From Liolophura sinensis (lineage: Eukaryota > Mollusca > Polyplacophora > Chitonida > Chitonidae), in contig NC_088303.1 in the NCBI RefSeq assembly GCF_032854445.1, positions 31,503,501 to 31,567,500 on the forward strand: a stretch of DNA of 64,000 bases. Direction: 5' to 3'. A program made the position numbers and the translations under genes. Shown here piece after piece: positions 1 through 11,400 of the stretch (its first letter is position 1; each line of letters begins with the position of its first letter). Under the pieces are notes generated by a model, which saw nothing but the letters and a program-made list of their open reading frames with translations, was not told where the DNA came from and did no database searches.

Positions 1-387
1 ATAGTTTTATCATCATAATCTTAACGCATTAATAGGGTGCTGTGATATTGGTTGAGCAGGAGTTACCGTTCTTGTGTTGCGCTTTCTACACTTCGCCACC
101 AAAGAAAACCATTGACCGAGGGGACCGCAGGATGATAAATGGGCAAAACGTCAGAAACCGGACGTCAAGGCGGCAGTTGGGTCAATTCCATAAAACCAGA
201 TTTGACTTATGTCAAGATTTAAAATGTTATTTTTAAATTCGTTTTTTTACAGTATCGGATGAAGTTTCCTGTTGATTTAGATATTCTTTCCTGAGAAACT
301 AACAGCTATGTTAGTCCCACGAAATGAGCAGTGTGGAAGTCAATGAACCGGTAATAGAATTTAGCGATATATGGAGTTTTCGTTTGT

Positions 388-676
388 AAATCCAAATCCA
401 GCTCATGCTGGGCTTCCTCTCCGCTCGCACGTGAGAAGGGTCTTGCAGCAACATGTGGATGGACGTGGTTTTCTCTGGACTATCTGCAATAATGCTGATC
501 GCCGTCGTATGGGCTTAGTGAAATTTATTCTTGAGTAGGGTGTAAAACACCAATCTTTTCCTCCCGCCATAATGCTGGCCGCCGTCGTATACGTTAAATG
601 TTCATGAGTACGGCGTCAAACACCAATCAAATAAATAAGTAAATAAAACACCAGTAAAATAATAAATAAAAAAAGT
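388..676 (+). mobile_element. SINE family 1 (tRNA-headed), two 3' parts in tandem
   Basis: Contains CCAGCTCATGCTGGGCTTCC and ends CACCAATC near 555. A second 3' part (CATAATGCTGGCCGCCGTCG) then ends in CACCAATCAAATAAATAA. The tRNA-like head is missing. Confidence 0.7.
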
Positions 677-1127
677 AAATTGAAAGGGACATATAAGCTT
701 ATAGTGAAAACATTTCGCCAGGCGTTCATCTTTGGCTGCCATATAAAAGTCGGAATCCTGACCTCTAAACTCGGAATCCTTACCTCAAAACTAGGAATCC
801 TGACTTATACATTCGGAGGACTGAAATCAAATCTCTTGATTTTTTTTTTGTCAGGCTGTTTATACCTCCTGGCCTGTATAGGCTACTATTTAGACTCACG
901 TCTCAGGCACCAGTTTACCAGTAAGATCGCGGAGCTGGAGCTTTTTTTTTTTTTTTATTAAGTTCAATAGTTTCTTCTTCACCATGTCATCAATTTCACG
1001 GCTTGAATAGGCCCTATAGACCCTAGGCGACTCTTTAAACCCCATTCCTCGGTGTGTGCCACAAGCTTGAATGGTCGTAAATTCGCATAGAGGTCTTCGA
1101 CAAAAAATTAATTTGCTTAAAATGAAT

Positions 1128-1380
1128 CAATTTTAACAGACAGTCTGACTGAGTGATGTTAGAATGTATTCTGGTATTGCAGCAGATAATTTTGTTAACC
1201 ACACCACGTATGTATCAATTAATGCAACACACAGATTCTATCAGACTAACAGGATATAACTTTGAATACAACACAGTGTTATGTAATAATTACATATTAA
1301 TTATGTAATTAATTACAGAATAGGCCTACATTCTGCAGCCTCACTCAGACAAGACTTTCTGTTGTCTGAGATCGCGTTTT
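1128..1380. mobile_element. MITE-like element with imperfect terminal inverted repeats, copy 1
   Basis: The left end has GTTAGAATGTATTCTG and the right end an inverted relative near 1310-1380 (ACATTCTGCAGCCTCACTC). Related sequences lie at 9640-9860 and 16105-16305. Divergence is high. Confidence 0.45.
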
Positions 1381-2019
1381 TGAGTGACTCTAGAGAAGCT
1401 GAGCCTTCGTTGCCTGTGGCAGCTGGAGCCTCGCCTAATGTGCTAGGATAGACCTTAAATCTCAGGCCCCCGACTTGTGTTAAAAATCTTTTAATTTCAC
1501 TTCCACAGCTTCCAATCTGTAGGTGCCCTAAAATGGATCTCGTTCAAGGGTCGCCTATAAGCTGCCCCTGAACCTTCGCCTACTATATACATGTCTGCGT
1601 CTAATTTCCTTACGACACCACTGTCACTGTCTATCTATATGCATGTATCAATTATTGCCATGCATTATAGTGGTCTGTTAGTGCCATTGGAATTGTTTTA
1701 CAATATCTACTGACTCACTATGATTCACAGGTTTCCCTATTTACACAGGCCTATATGCAAAACCTTATTAAAACAGACAAAGAAAAAAATATTCAAAATA
1801 GATGAAACCTTAATTTCCACCGTTACACCACAAAGAAAACCTTTCCACTGTGGAGCAAACGGCTGCCATTTTATAGTAATATATCTGGGACCATTGTAAA
1901 TGAACTATAGATTTTCAGATGTTTGATTTGTTTCCTGACTCGGGACAACATCGGGTGCAGGTGTATGTAAGTAAATAAGGAGGTGTTTGATCAGACCTGG
2001 GATTAAGATAGACGAGCAG

Positions 2020-2110
2020 GAGCTGGACTTGAACTCACCACGACCGCACTGGTGAGAGGCTCCTAGGTCATTGCGCCGCGCCGGCTGGCTAACCACCACG
2101 GCAGCCAATA
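2020..2110 (-). mobile_element. SINE family 1 head fragment
   Basis: GAGCTGGACTTGAACTCACC through GGTGAGAGGCTCCTAGGTCA to the A-box region, on the minus strand. The 3' body is missing. Confidence 0.6.
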
Positions 2111-2883
2111 CCACTTTGTTCTTGTTGTTTGCCGTCTGTGTATTTTGCAGGAAATCTTCATTTATCATGATTTAGACGAATTGGCTGTTAGACAATATAT
2201 ATGACCCGCATTCGTATTTATGCATGTACATATCATTACGGAATGTTATACCGAGGATATCAAGCTTTACGTTGCAACTTCGCGTTCATAATCAATTTCA
2301 GCGAGCTGAAATCGTTGATTTACAAACAGAAATCGATGTCTTTCAGTCTGAAATTCAGAAACGTTGTGTAAACATGACATGTTTTATCCCTTATGTATAC
2401 AGTGAATATCTGCGTTTGATCCGGTAGTTTCAAAGTTTTCACCATACACGAAATGCCTTTGGTTTTCATTTCTTATTATGCAGTTAAGAATGTGTCCTGT
2501 AACATCAAAACGTATAGCACAGCTTCACAGCTTTTTTGTATGGAGTGTGAAAATGACTATAAAGTACAGTTTTCCCAAGACTCGAACTGTTAGTCCAGAA
2601 AATATTTCAGGATGCTGTATATGGCCAGTCATGACGTGAACATGTATGCAGTAATAACTGTCACAACAATTCTGCGGGGGGAAAAAAGAGAGTCTGAAAA
2701 ACCTTAGAGGAGATCCCAACGACTTTATTTTCACACTAAATGTCCCCCACACAAAATGTGCTATGTTAGTCTGTAAACTGCATTTAAAAAACTGTTCTGT
2801 TAACTAGTTCCATTCCAAAAAAGCCATTTAAGTTGGACCTTCTGCCTATCTTGTCGACCGCGGACCCCTGGTCGGGTGACATA

Positions 2884-3083
2884 NNNNNNNNNNNNNNNNN
2901 NNNNNNNNNNNNNNNNNNNNNNNNNNNNNNNNNNNNNNNNNNNNNNNNNNNNNNNNNNNNNNNNNNNNNNNNNNNNNNNNNNNNNNNNNNNNNNNNNNNN
3001 NNNNNNNNNNNNNNNNNNNNNNNNNNNNNNNNNNNNNNNNNNNNNNNNNNNNNNNNNNNNNNNNNNNNNNNNNNNNNNNNNNN
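2884..3083. other. Assembly gap of exactly 200 N
   Basis: A run of 200 N, a round number that suggests a placeholder rather than a measured gap. The 36 bp just before it (2848-2883) are repeated exactly at 3090-3125, just after it. Confidence 0.97.
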
Positions 3084-3129
3084 GATCCCATCTTGTCGAC
3101 CGCGGACCCCTGGTCGGGTGACATATGCC

Positions 3130-4330
3130 AGTAAGACCTGCCGGGGCTATGTATTGACAAGCCGTGCAATTAAAACATGGCCGACTCCATGCATTATATT
3201 CTATTTTTTAAGAGAGTCTTCTGTATTCTGCTCCCTGTAAAATCAGTCATACTCGCTAGCAAAACTTCCTTAGTCAGTGTCACGTAACAACCCAAGCTCT
3301 ACACAATGTTGTGTTGGACGTCCATATTATTATAAAGAAATTGCAGATCTAAATCTACCCACTGTGTGCTTTTCCAGAACCCATCCCGTGAGATTCTACC
3401 GTAGATGACGCAAACGCGCTTCCGTCTAGCTTGTTTGCCGGACACGAACTGGACATCCATCGAAATATGATGGTACCTGTGAAGAATATGGCGCGGTTTC
3501 GCAGTCCCCAGACTATAAAATTTTTAGCCAGTTCGAGCGATACCGGCAGCGATACCGATTGCGATACGAGGATCCATGTACTCGGGAGCAGCGTATTGTG
3601 AGTTGCAGTCACGAGAACACTCTGTCACTCAACACCGGTGAAACTATTAACAATCAAGGTTTTATGTAAAAAAGTATCACCGACAAAAATAAATAAGGCT
3701 TGAATTATATTGAATGGAAACAGAGATTGGTAACACATTGAGATGCAAATTTAAAGTTTGTCTGTAGCCTGGTGGCCGTTGTAAGGCAAAGACAAGCGGC
3801 TGCCTATAGTTATGTCACACCTTGCTATTTTAGACAAGCAAGTAGCTCTACATTCTCGCAGTGAAAATTTGGACATCCTTCCTCTTTCGTGGGGGGGGGA
3901 GGGGGCATATTATAAGGCTCGTCTTTCGGCCTTGTCTGTCAGAAGGTATAGCTATCGAGCCCCTCGTAATCAAAAGGTGTTTTCATGAGATCTGGTCCAT
4001 ATTTTCTCAGCCTGTGGCATTTTCACACCATGTATGTAACGTTACAATTGTGTTGCTACAGTCGCAAGTTACACTTGCAATGGACATGGAATAATCTCGA
4101 AATTAGCTGTGAAAGTATAGCGATTGTCTCTTATTGTCTGTGTTGTACACATACAGAGGGCATCAGCTGCCTGCAGCGAATGTCCTCACCGTGACGTCAC
4201 AAGGTCAGTAGTGGCTCGATCGCAGAGAAGTCGATTTTCTGATGTGTGCTCACCAAATTCTACCGTTCTTCTCCCGTTTTGGACGTTTTAAACGATCGGA
4301 ATCGATTCAAGGAACATCAATCCATCCACA
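3130..4330. other. No gene seen (3.1-4.3 kb)
   Basis: Apart from the repeat arm at 3225-3350 I see only a run of G near 3890 and short open frames without recognisable domains. Confidence 0.5.
3225..3350 (+). mobile_element. Solitary arm of the 40.7 kb inverted-repeat family
   Basis: TGTAAAATCAGTCATACTCG and TGTTGGACGTCCATATTATT match the arms at 40670-41475. Confidence 0.55.
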
Positions 4331-4428
4331 GGTTGGTGCCAGACCGGAAAGGTAGCCAGCATTAGCTGGACTTGATCTCACTGCGATTGCATTGTGAGTC
4401 ATTGTGCTGTGCTAACACGCTAACCCTT
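4330..4428 (-). mobile_element. SINE family 1 fragment, diverged
   Basis: CCAGCATTAGCTGGACTTGA followed by a head relic (TGCTAACACGCTAACCC). Confidence 0.5.
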
Positions 4429-4770
4429 CCATACGGTATATGTTTTCCAATGGAGAAACATGTGGGCTTTTAAGCTATCTCATGTAAAGTTTGAAGTTGT
4501 AATGCTTGCCACATAGCATGTGTAGAACTTGAAGTCAAGTCGGAAAATCCCCTTAGGTACCTCATTCGTATATCGTGGAGGCTGTCTTCTAAAGACAAAA
4601 GGCTCACCTGCAGGTCAGAACCTGCAAGAATGTTCAAGAAATGTTGGAATGATCATCATGATGGATATTATACAGGCCATGTATATACACTGCAAAGCAT
4701 GTGAACTGAATGGCCTCCTACCATCATAAATATTCAAGTAAGCTCAAGCCTTCGATTTTCAGCCCCACAC

Positions 4771-5480
4771 TCAATATTCTTCAGACACGGTTAGTCTCAC
4801 CGCTTCGTTGAACCCACCAATCCAGTGTGAGGCTAATGTGTCACAAGCTACAAAGACTACAACGCCCTCAGCATGATACACAGTCGATCCTTCTATCTGT
4901 AAATTAATTCCACCACAGGAAAGCTGGTTGACAGTACCGATGAAGTCTTCAAAGTAATAAATGCAGGCTATCATCTTTCAGGTGTAAAGTCTTTGCAAGT
5001 GCTGTTAGTTGTATACTAGAGAGTTCAGATCTCAGCTGTGGGGGAATGTTTCCAAGGGTAAAGAAGAACATAGAAACTTTAGGTTTTTTATGTGTTTTTA
5101 TCCTTTTCTCTGACAAGTTACATGTGCACTCACACATTATGTACGGCGATGGAACAAAAATTGTCAATTTCAAGTATCTTGCATACTTTGTGATGTTTTG
5201 GAATATTGTCCTTGTGAAAATGAGCCTCTGCCCCGCCAGGTGTCTGTTTCTCCACCAGAACATAGTACTCTGTTCCTGCGACATCTCAACTAGTTTTTGT
5301 TGTAGTATCTGGCCCAGTGTGGCATCCACCTCCCTGGGCAGCTGGGATTTTTTTTATGTTTCCAATGTCCTCACACAAGTTGAAAAAATAGGCAGCTATA
5401 CATGGCTTTCACATCCTAGTTCAATACCTTTTGAGCTTTCTTCTTGGTTTCCCTCTTTCAACCTTCTCTCTCAAACATGG
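4771..5480 (-). pseudogene. Decayed copy of a multi-copy transposon-associated protein
   Basis: Two adjacent frames hold parts of what looks like one protein. The first (5329 down to 4949) contains CNLSEKRIKTHKKPK, then MFFFTLGNIPPQLRSELSS and IQLTALAKT. The second (4974 to 4771) contains EDFIGTVNQLSCGGINLQIE and DTLASHWIGGFNEA. The order and wording (FYFtLGNi.pk.RS.L.sIQL, then D..ASH.iGGF.E) recall a repetitive, uncharacterised protein seen many times in fish and cnidarian genomes, probably transposon-borne. A frameshift separates the parts, so this is a relic. Family recall is from memory and moderate only. Confidence 0.4.
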
Positions 5481-6732
5481 CTTCAGTGAACTTTGCCTGG
5501 TTTATGCATATATTGAACTGGGATCTACCTAGGTGAGTGGGGTCTGCTAGCCGTTCAGCTTCCTCAAAGGCCTGACCAATCAGGTGCAGTTTTCCACTCC
5601 CTTGGCCGACGTAGAATGTCCATCATTGGTCTGGTACTACGCCATGACACATATCCCTCCAGCTCCCCGCCTCATCTATGTATGTACGGGCAGTTGAAAT
5701 GTCCATTTCTCATGCCCACCCAGGAATACCCAGTGTGGAACCTGATTACGGATGTAAATTCTCACTGATAATTTGAGGTTTTATGTGTTGTTACAGGTTA
5801 AAAAGTATAACTTTTTCCCTGTTTTTAGGTGCCTTCAACATGTCTGAATGATCAATGTGCATGTACTGTGTGGCTTTCTTTTTGTAAGTGGCAAATTCTT
5901 ATTTGTCCCCTCTATTTCTCTCTTGCAATTGGCAGCAACACTGGCAGCCTGAAACAACAACACAGGTGGTGGGATTCTTTTGCACTGTGAGTTGAAGTAA
6001 GCCAACCAACCAATGGCAGCCATGGGGGAGGCAGGGCAGTTGGGGTGGGGGTGGAGTGGGTGTTCTTTTAAAGGGTTTTATCATGTGAATCAGTTTGTAA
6101 AAGGGATACTAGTCTCTTCTTCAGCCCTATCCATGGAAACAGCGCCTATGAGCATTTCTATATCAATTTGGATATATGTTTACTTTGATGTTGACCAAAG
6201 TGGACTTTTTGTGAAATTTTGAAAATCCGTGTACAACTGTAAGTCAAATTTTGCACAAAGTTGCTAAAAGGCATGTCTTATATTTTGTAAGTGAATTGTC
6301 AAATAAATTACCTATCTTTTGATATATATTTTGACACTTTTGACCTGTAACTATTTTCTTAGCACTGCTGTAAGCAAGAAAATGTACTTGAAAATCCATA
6401 ATTTTCTAAATGTTTGTTATTGGAAAATGTAAAATACTTAATCGTTGAAATTTTTTCATTTTCCTTTCAGATAAACATGCCAGCTTTCCAAGACATTTGA
6501 CCTGGTTGAGATATTTTGAACGGTATGTGCACTACAGAGCTTTGAACTTCGTGCTTGAGAGCGGATAAACAGACACATTTCCAAGTTAAGGGTACCCCAA
6601 GTTAAATTCCTCCTACTCCAAAGTTTTTGCATGTATCAAGCCCTAACTTTGTGTGTGAGGTTGAGAGGTGGTAGGAATTATGTGGTGCAAAAATTATTGA
6701 TTTTGAAAAAAGCTGTCTGGTGTGATAGGACA

Positions 6733-7168
6733 CAGACCCCCATTACAACTTCCGTTTTTCGGAGGTCCGAATGTAATTTTGTGTATTTGAGGGTATATAG
6801 TCTTATTTTGCTGCCAGCCTGCCGGTTTTGGTGTACAGGTGCATGCTTGGTATCAAAATGATGGAAATTGTTTAAGCTTTGGGCAGGTATGAGTTTTAAT
6901 GATGAAAGTTTGAAATTCTGGGCGAGAGGACACAAGGAGATATGTGGTGATGAGGCCGCGAGTGACGTCCCCTTGGCGTTGTTAGGCACCCCTCCCAGCT
7001 GCCGGCATAGAAAGGTTCAGTTTTTGACTGTCAACCTATGTCAAGATTTTAATGGCTTCTATCTCACAGGCTGGGGCAGGTATACACCAAAGCTTACTGG
7101 CCACGGAATGTTTGGGGCTGAGCGCTAAACGTTAACATTGTCGCTTATGGAAAATTAATGGGGGTCTG
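6733..7168 (+). mobile_element. Non-autonomous element with CAGACCCCCATTA terminal inverted repeats, copy A
   Basis: The left end reads CAGACCCCCATTACAACTT and the right end is its inverted match (TAATGGGGGTCTG). The whole segment, including GGGCAGGTATGAGTTTTAAT, recurs inverted at 19925-20343. Two copies with matching ends mark a mobile unit of about 436 bp. No transposase is visible. Confidence 0.75.
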
Positions 7169-7786
7169 TTGCCATCTTCGACGTGCAGAGAAGTAAGAAG
7201 GGGAGATAACTTTACACAATCATTGTGACCACCTGTCACATTTCTAATAAACAATACTAAGCATATGGTTAATTAGAGAAAACTTAGTAGCCAACAAAAC
7301 ATTCCGATTAATAACTAAACATATACCTAAACATAATTATCACCAAGTAAACACTTTAACACAATAATAAATGTATAAAGTGTTATATAATTTATAGTAT
7401 ACTGCACGCTATACCCGAAAAATGCCAGTGTGTGGAGATACCCTTAACAGAAAGTCACAAACACAACATTGACAGCAACAAATATCACAGCCTCTTGCAG
7501 CCAAGCGTTGTCCTGGATCAAAATTCCATAAACTGCCTTTAGATACACAGATTGTGGCATGTTATCCCATGTTGGTGATAGCTGATCAAATAGGTGACCA
7601 TGGTGGACAACTCTCAGATCAGCTCAGCTCACCATTGCGCCTAGGAAAGGAGCCATGTAGCCTACTATAAAGGCCATGTCTGCATATGTCACTTCTTCCT
7701 ACGTGACCTGTTTGTAAACATTCCTTCAGTTTTGACGACCTCCTAACTGAGCATCCTTTTTTTTTCAAACCAACGTCACCAAAGAC

Positions 7787-7792
7787 TTTATT
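7787..7792 (-). promoter_or_regulatory. Candidate polyadenylation signal of the death receptor gene
   Basis: AATAAA on the minus strand, 436 bp after the stop codon, and the first such hexamer downstream. Position is plausible for a 3' UTR end; nothing else supports it. Confidence 0.35.
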
Positions 7793-8227
7793 CTGTTTGA
7801 ATGTGGTACTCTGGGCACGTGACCACGTCCTAAAGTTAAACTTTGTACACCCTTTTTTGAAAGAAATCTCCACATTAAATGTCAGGATGAAGTCCCATCT
7901 GCCGCAATAACAGACAGCATTCTAGTCTCTCCCAAGCAAACAAGAGGTTTTCTGTTAAATTTAACAAATTATTTTTGTGTCCATTTTGTTTTTGTGTCTA
8001 CCGTTGAGTCTATTTCAAGTGTACCAAGACTTATAAAAAAGTGTGGGTGCTCTATAGACTTATAAAAGCCTAAGTTAGGACCCACGGCTTGACAGATGAT
8101 AAGGCATGCACTCGTTATCGGACACGCAGGCGTGAAAAGAAATCTGTAGTCTGAAAAAGCGTCTGAACATATTAGATCGCACTCTCTCACTTGATGTTGT
8201 TGTTGTTGTTGCAGTTGGAGGTCAAAA

Positions 8228-8469
8228 TCAGTCCCGTTGTTCACGTGAATCAGTCAGTGTACCGCTATCAGTTGTAGTTTCACCGATCATATCTGATAGG
8301 TGTTCTCTTATCTCAGTGTAGTCACTTGATATGCAGTCTACGAATTGCTCCTTTGTCAAATTGACATGCCGATTAAATGCAAGTAAGCAGTGATGGATTT
8401 TTTCTCTCAAATTTCTCGGTTCAGCTTCCTCTGCTGCTGTTATGATAGGTTCAACTTTAGTTCCTTTCC
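8228..8469 (-). CDS. Death receptor last exon: second half of death domain, C terminus, stop
   Basis: Acceptor GTGTTGCAG|GG in phase 1; stop TGA at 8228-8230. It encodes NLREKIHHCLLAFNRH and then TKEQFVDCISSDYTEIREHL, matching death-domain helices 4 to 6 (LRE....L..w, ...f...L......i...L). A 15-residue Ser/Thr-rich tail follows. Joined to the exon at 9445-9543 it completes a domain of the usual 80-90 residues. Confidence 0.75.
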
Positions 8470-11400
8470 CTGCAACACAGCATTTCACAAATGAGTGGAA
8501 TGGAAAACCTTAATTTCATGGCCTCTTAATCTTATCCCTCATCTCCGTAATTTTGTTAAAGGAGAAGAAAACAAACAAAAAATGATGCCAAATCAGATGA
8601 AAGAGCGTCAAAACTTATTTACAAATATGTTAAAAATAAATAATGTTAAAAAATATTTAACATTTCGATTTTTTTTCTGGAGAAGAAATTATTTGAAAAT
8701 ATTTCTGTATGTAGGTATTTGGGACGACATTTTGGTTTTATAATTATGTTTTAAATGATGATGTTGTGCATATGTAATAAATTTATTTGAATGTAAATTT
8801 GTTGTTTATATCCAAACATGTGCATTTAATCTGAATTAGGATAATATTTATGAATATAATAAAAATATAAATATGATCAAAATCAAGGTTTAAGACATTT
8901 GTTAGCTGAAAAAATAAATAAATTGTCGTACAAATGTATTTATTAAACATGTGTTATATCCTCATTTATAACATTATTACAAAAAGACTATATATACCAA
9001 GAAGTGGTCCCAAATACCCGCCATACAAGATTATTTTCAAGTGATTTTCTCTTTTGAGAAAAATCGAAAAAAATATTGAAGACCTGATTTACAACTAATT
9101 TTTCGTACTTTTTCATCTGAACTTTATGCATTTTTAAAACCCCTAACATACATACATATCTCTGTATTTAACGTGGGCCACACATTGAGAACAACACCAT
9201 CTGGCCCTTGATTATCAAGGCTTTCCTTGTCTGAACCCATATATACATATCCACACGGATACATCACGGAATAAAAAGACAAAACTCCCATCGGACAAAA
9301 AACCTAACCATTACATGTTTAAAAAAAGATGGGCAAAACACCCACTCCTGAGGAACGCATAGGATTCAAACGTTCTAAATGAAATTACCAAAGAGTCTAC
9401 ATCTCGAATTTCATGGGTGCTCGTTAAACAGTATGCATACTTACATGGCAGGTGTCTAATAAAATGTTTCCAGTCATCTGTCAGGTTCTCCGATAGATAC
9501 AGAAACATTTCACGTTTTATCTCGACTTCGTCTTTAGGGTATTCTACAAATGAATGCATCAGGGATTGACCTCTGTGTTATTTACTTGCAGTGACTCTCC
9601 ATTTATTTAATTACAACCGTGAGTAAGCCGTTCAAAAATTATTCTGTTAATTTATCTGAGTAATACTAGAACGTACTCTGTTATTACAGCTTAATACCGT
9701 GCCATATTCAACAGAATATATATCCAGTTAGCCTAGTACAATGTTTATGTCGAATTGATAGAATATGTGTTATGTTAACAGAACAATCTGTTAATAACAG
9801 AACACATTCTAGCATTGCTCAAACAACAGACTTTCTGTTAAATTTATCAGATTATTCTTTGAGAGTACTAAAAGTAAAGTTTAACTGGGAATGGAACAAA
9901 TAAATTCAATAACAGTTTACTCTCTTCTGTATTGGAACAACTCGTTACCTCCTCCAGTTATGTCTTCCATAAGACATTATTTTTCATTTCTTTTTTTTTT
10001 CATTTCATAATTCAGCGTAAAACACCAATGAAATAAACATATATTCAGTAATTTCTTCTCAGTTTTGAACTGTTTTTTTTTTCACTTTAATAACTGAGTG
10101 TGCCGGTCAGTTACGCTTTTCCCGCCAATTTGTAGATTTAATTCAGTTTATCCGCATGTTTAGTTTATAGATATTACACTGAGCAATGTCTCTATGAAAA
10201 ACATTTAATTATTATTTTTTAATAACTTACCATGATGAACACTGTTGCCTTCATAATGCAACAATGTATATATGTATCTTTAAATTGTATAGGTGTAAAC
10301 ATTTAAAAGGTTTTACCTTCATGTTTATAACGGGCTTTCAACCTAGCCGAATTACCCATTTACACATTTACATGTACAAGATCGGGTACAAATCCCAGGA
10401 ATTACTGACAAGATTCATTTTCTGTAGCTTTCTTCACTTCTTTCTGGTTTCTGGACAAGTGCTACCTCATGGACTAAACCGCCTTGATACCGACTGGCTA
10501 CACTGGTGTATAGCTGAAAAATCGGCTAACGGTGTCAGCAAATATGTTTTTTTCTTTTTGGAAATTCAGCAATTACGCTTTGCCTACCAAACGAGGGGCT
10601 CTTAATACCAAAACTGTTCCATGCACAACAAGAAATTTTCGTTAAGACATTTTACCATAGCTGACAATATTGTTGTTTATCCGGTATTTCATCTATCCCT
10701 TTCTGGTGTGCATATCTGTACGTTACATGTAGGAAAGTTAGTCAGTTACATGCCGGAGGTCAGCGTTCTATCCCGGGAACTGCGGTTACCTCAGACCATG
10801 AAGCATTGTACAACTGAAAATTTCTTGACTACATAACGTTTTAAAACAGTCATACAATTCCTTTTTATATTGATCAAATGATTTCTACTGATTAGATTTT
10901 TTTTTAAATCCGGCATAATCCTGGTCATTTGCACTGAAAGTAGACTCATCCGATTCGGTTGACTACTTTGATACAGCATCTGAAACCAGCGTTAGCGTGA
11001 GCACATGGATGCCAGTCCACATGGGAAGGAGTATTTTGACTCTTTTGTAATTGTGTTAACTAGTGCATGCATTTTTGAAAAAGTTGAGCTATTTACCGAA
11101 TCAGTTTAATTTCTCTGTCACTGTTGAAGAGGACAATTTTCAACTCCATCTGAAAGGTCTACTGTTTCTTTTGGATCTGTCTTTTTAGTCTGAGACTACT
11201 GTTTCTTTTGGATCTGTGCCTCTGAATATCTTTCAAAATTTGCTTGATTCAGTGACGAGCCTTTGATTGTTCCTATTTGGGAGTTCATTTATGTGGTTAA
11301 GTGCATGAAGATTGAACATCTCTACTGCACGCTACAATTTTCCACTGGAAATATTTGCCTTTAGCTTTTGAAAGACTTTTTGGAGAAATTAAAAACATTC

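Noticed and set aside
2833-3240. ORF spanning the N run
   Set aside because: It exists only because N is read as open codons across the assembly gap.
6868-7128. 86-codon + frame (MFKLWAGMSFNDESLKFWARG), repeated at 20222-19965
   Set aside because: Both copies are the body of a short inverted-repeat element. Similarity of the peptides follows from DNA copying; no protein domain is evident.
10840-10979. Candidate juxtamembrane exon for the death receptor (minus, STESDESTFSANDQDYAGF)
   Set aside because: The acidic Ser-rich reading is attractive and has an AG before it. But the only acceptor gives phase 0 and the only nearby donor phase 2, which does not fit either known neighbour.
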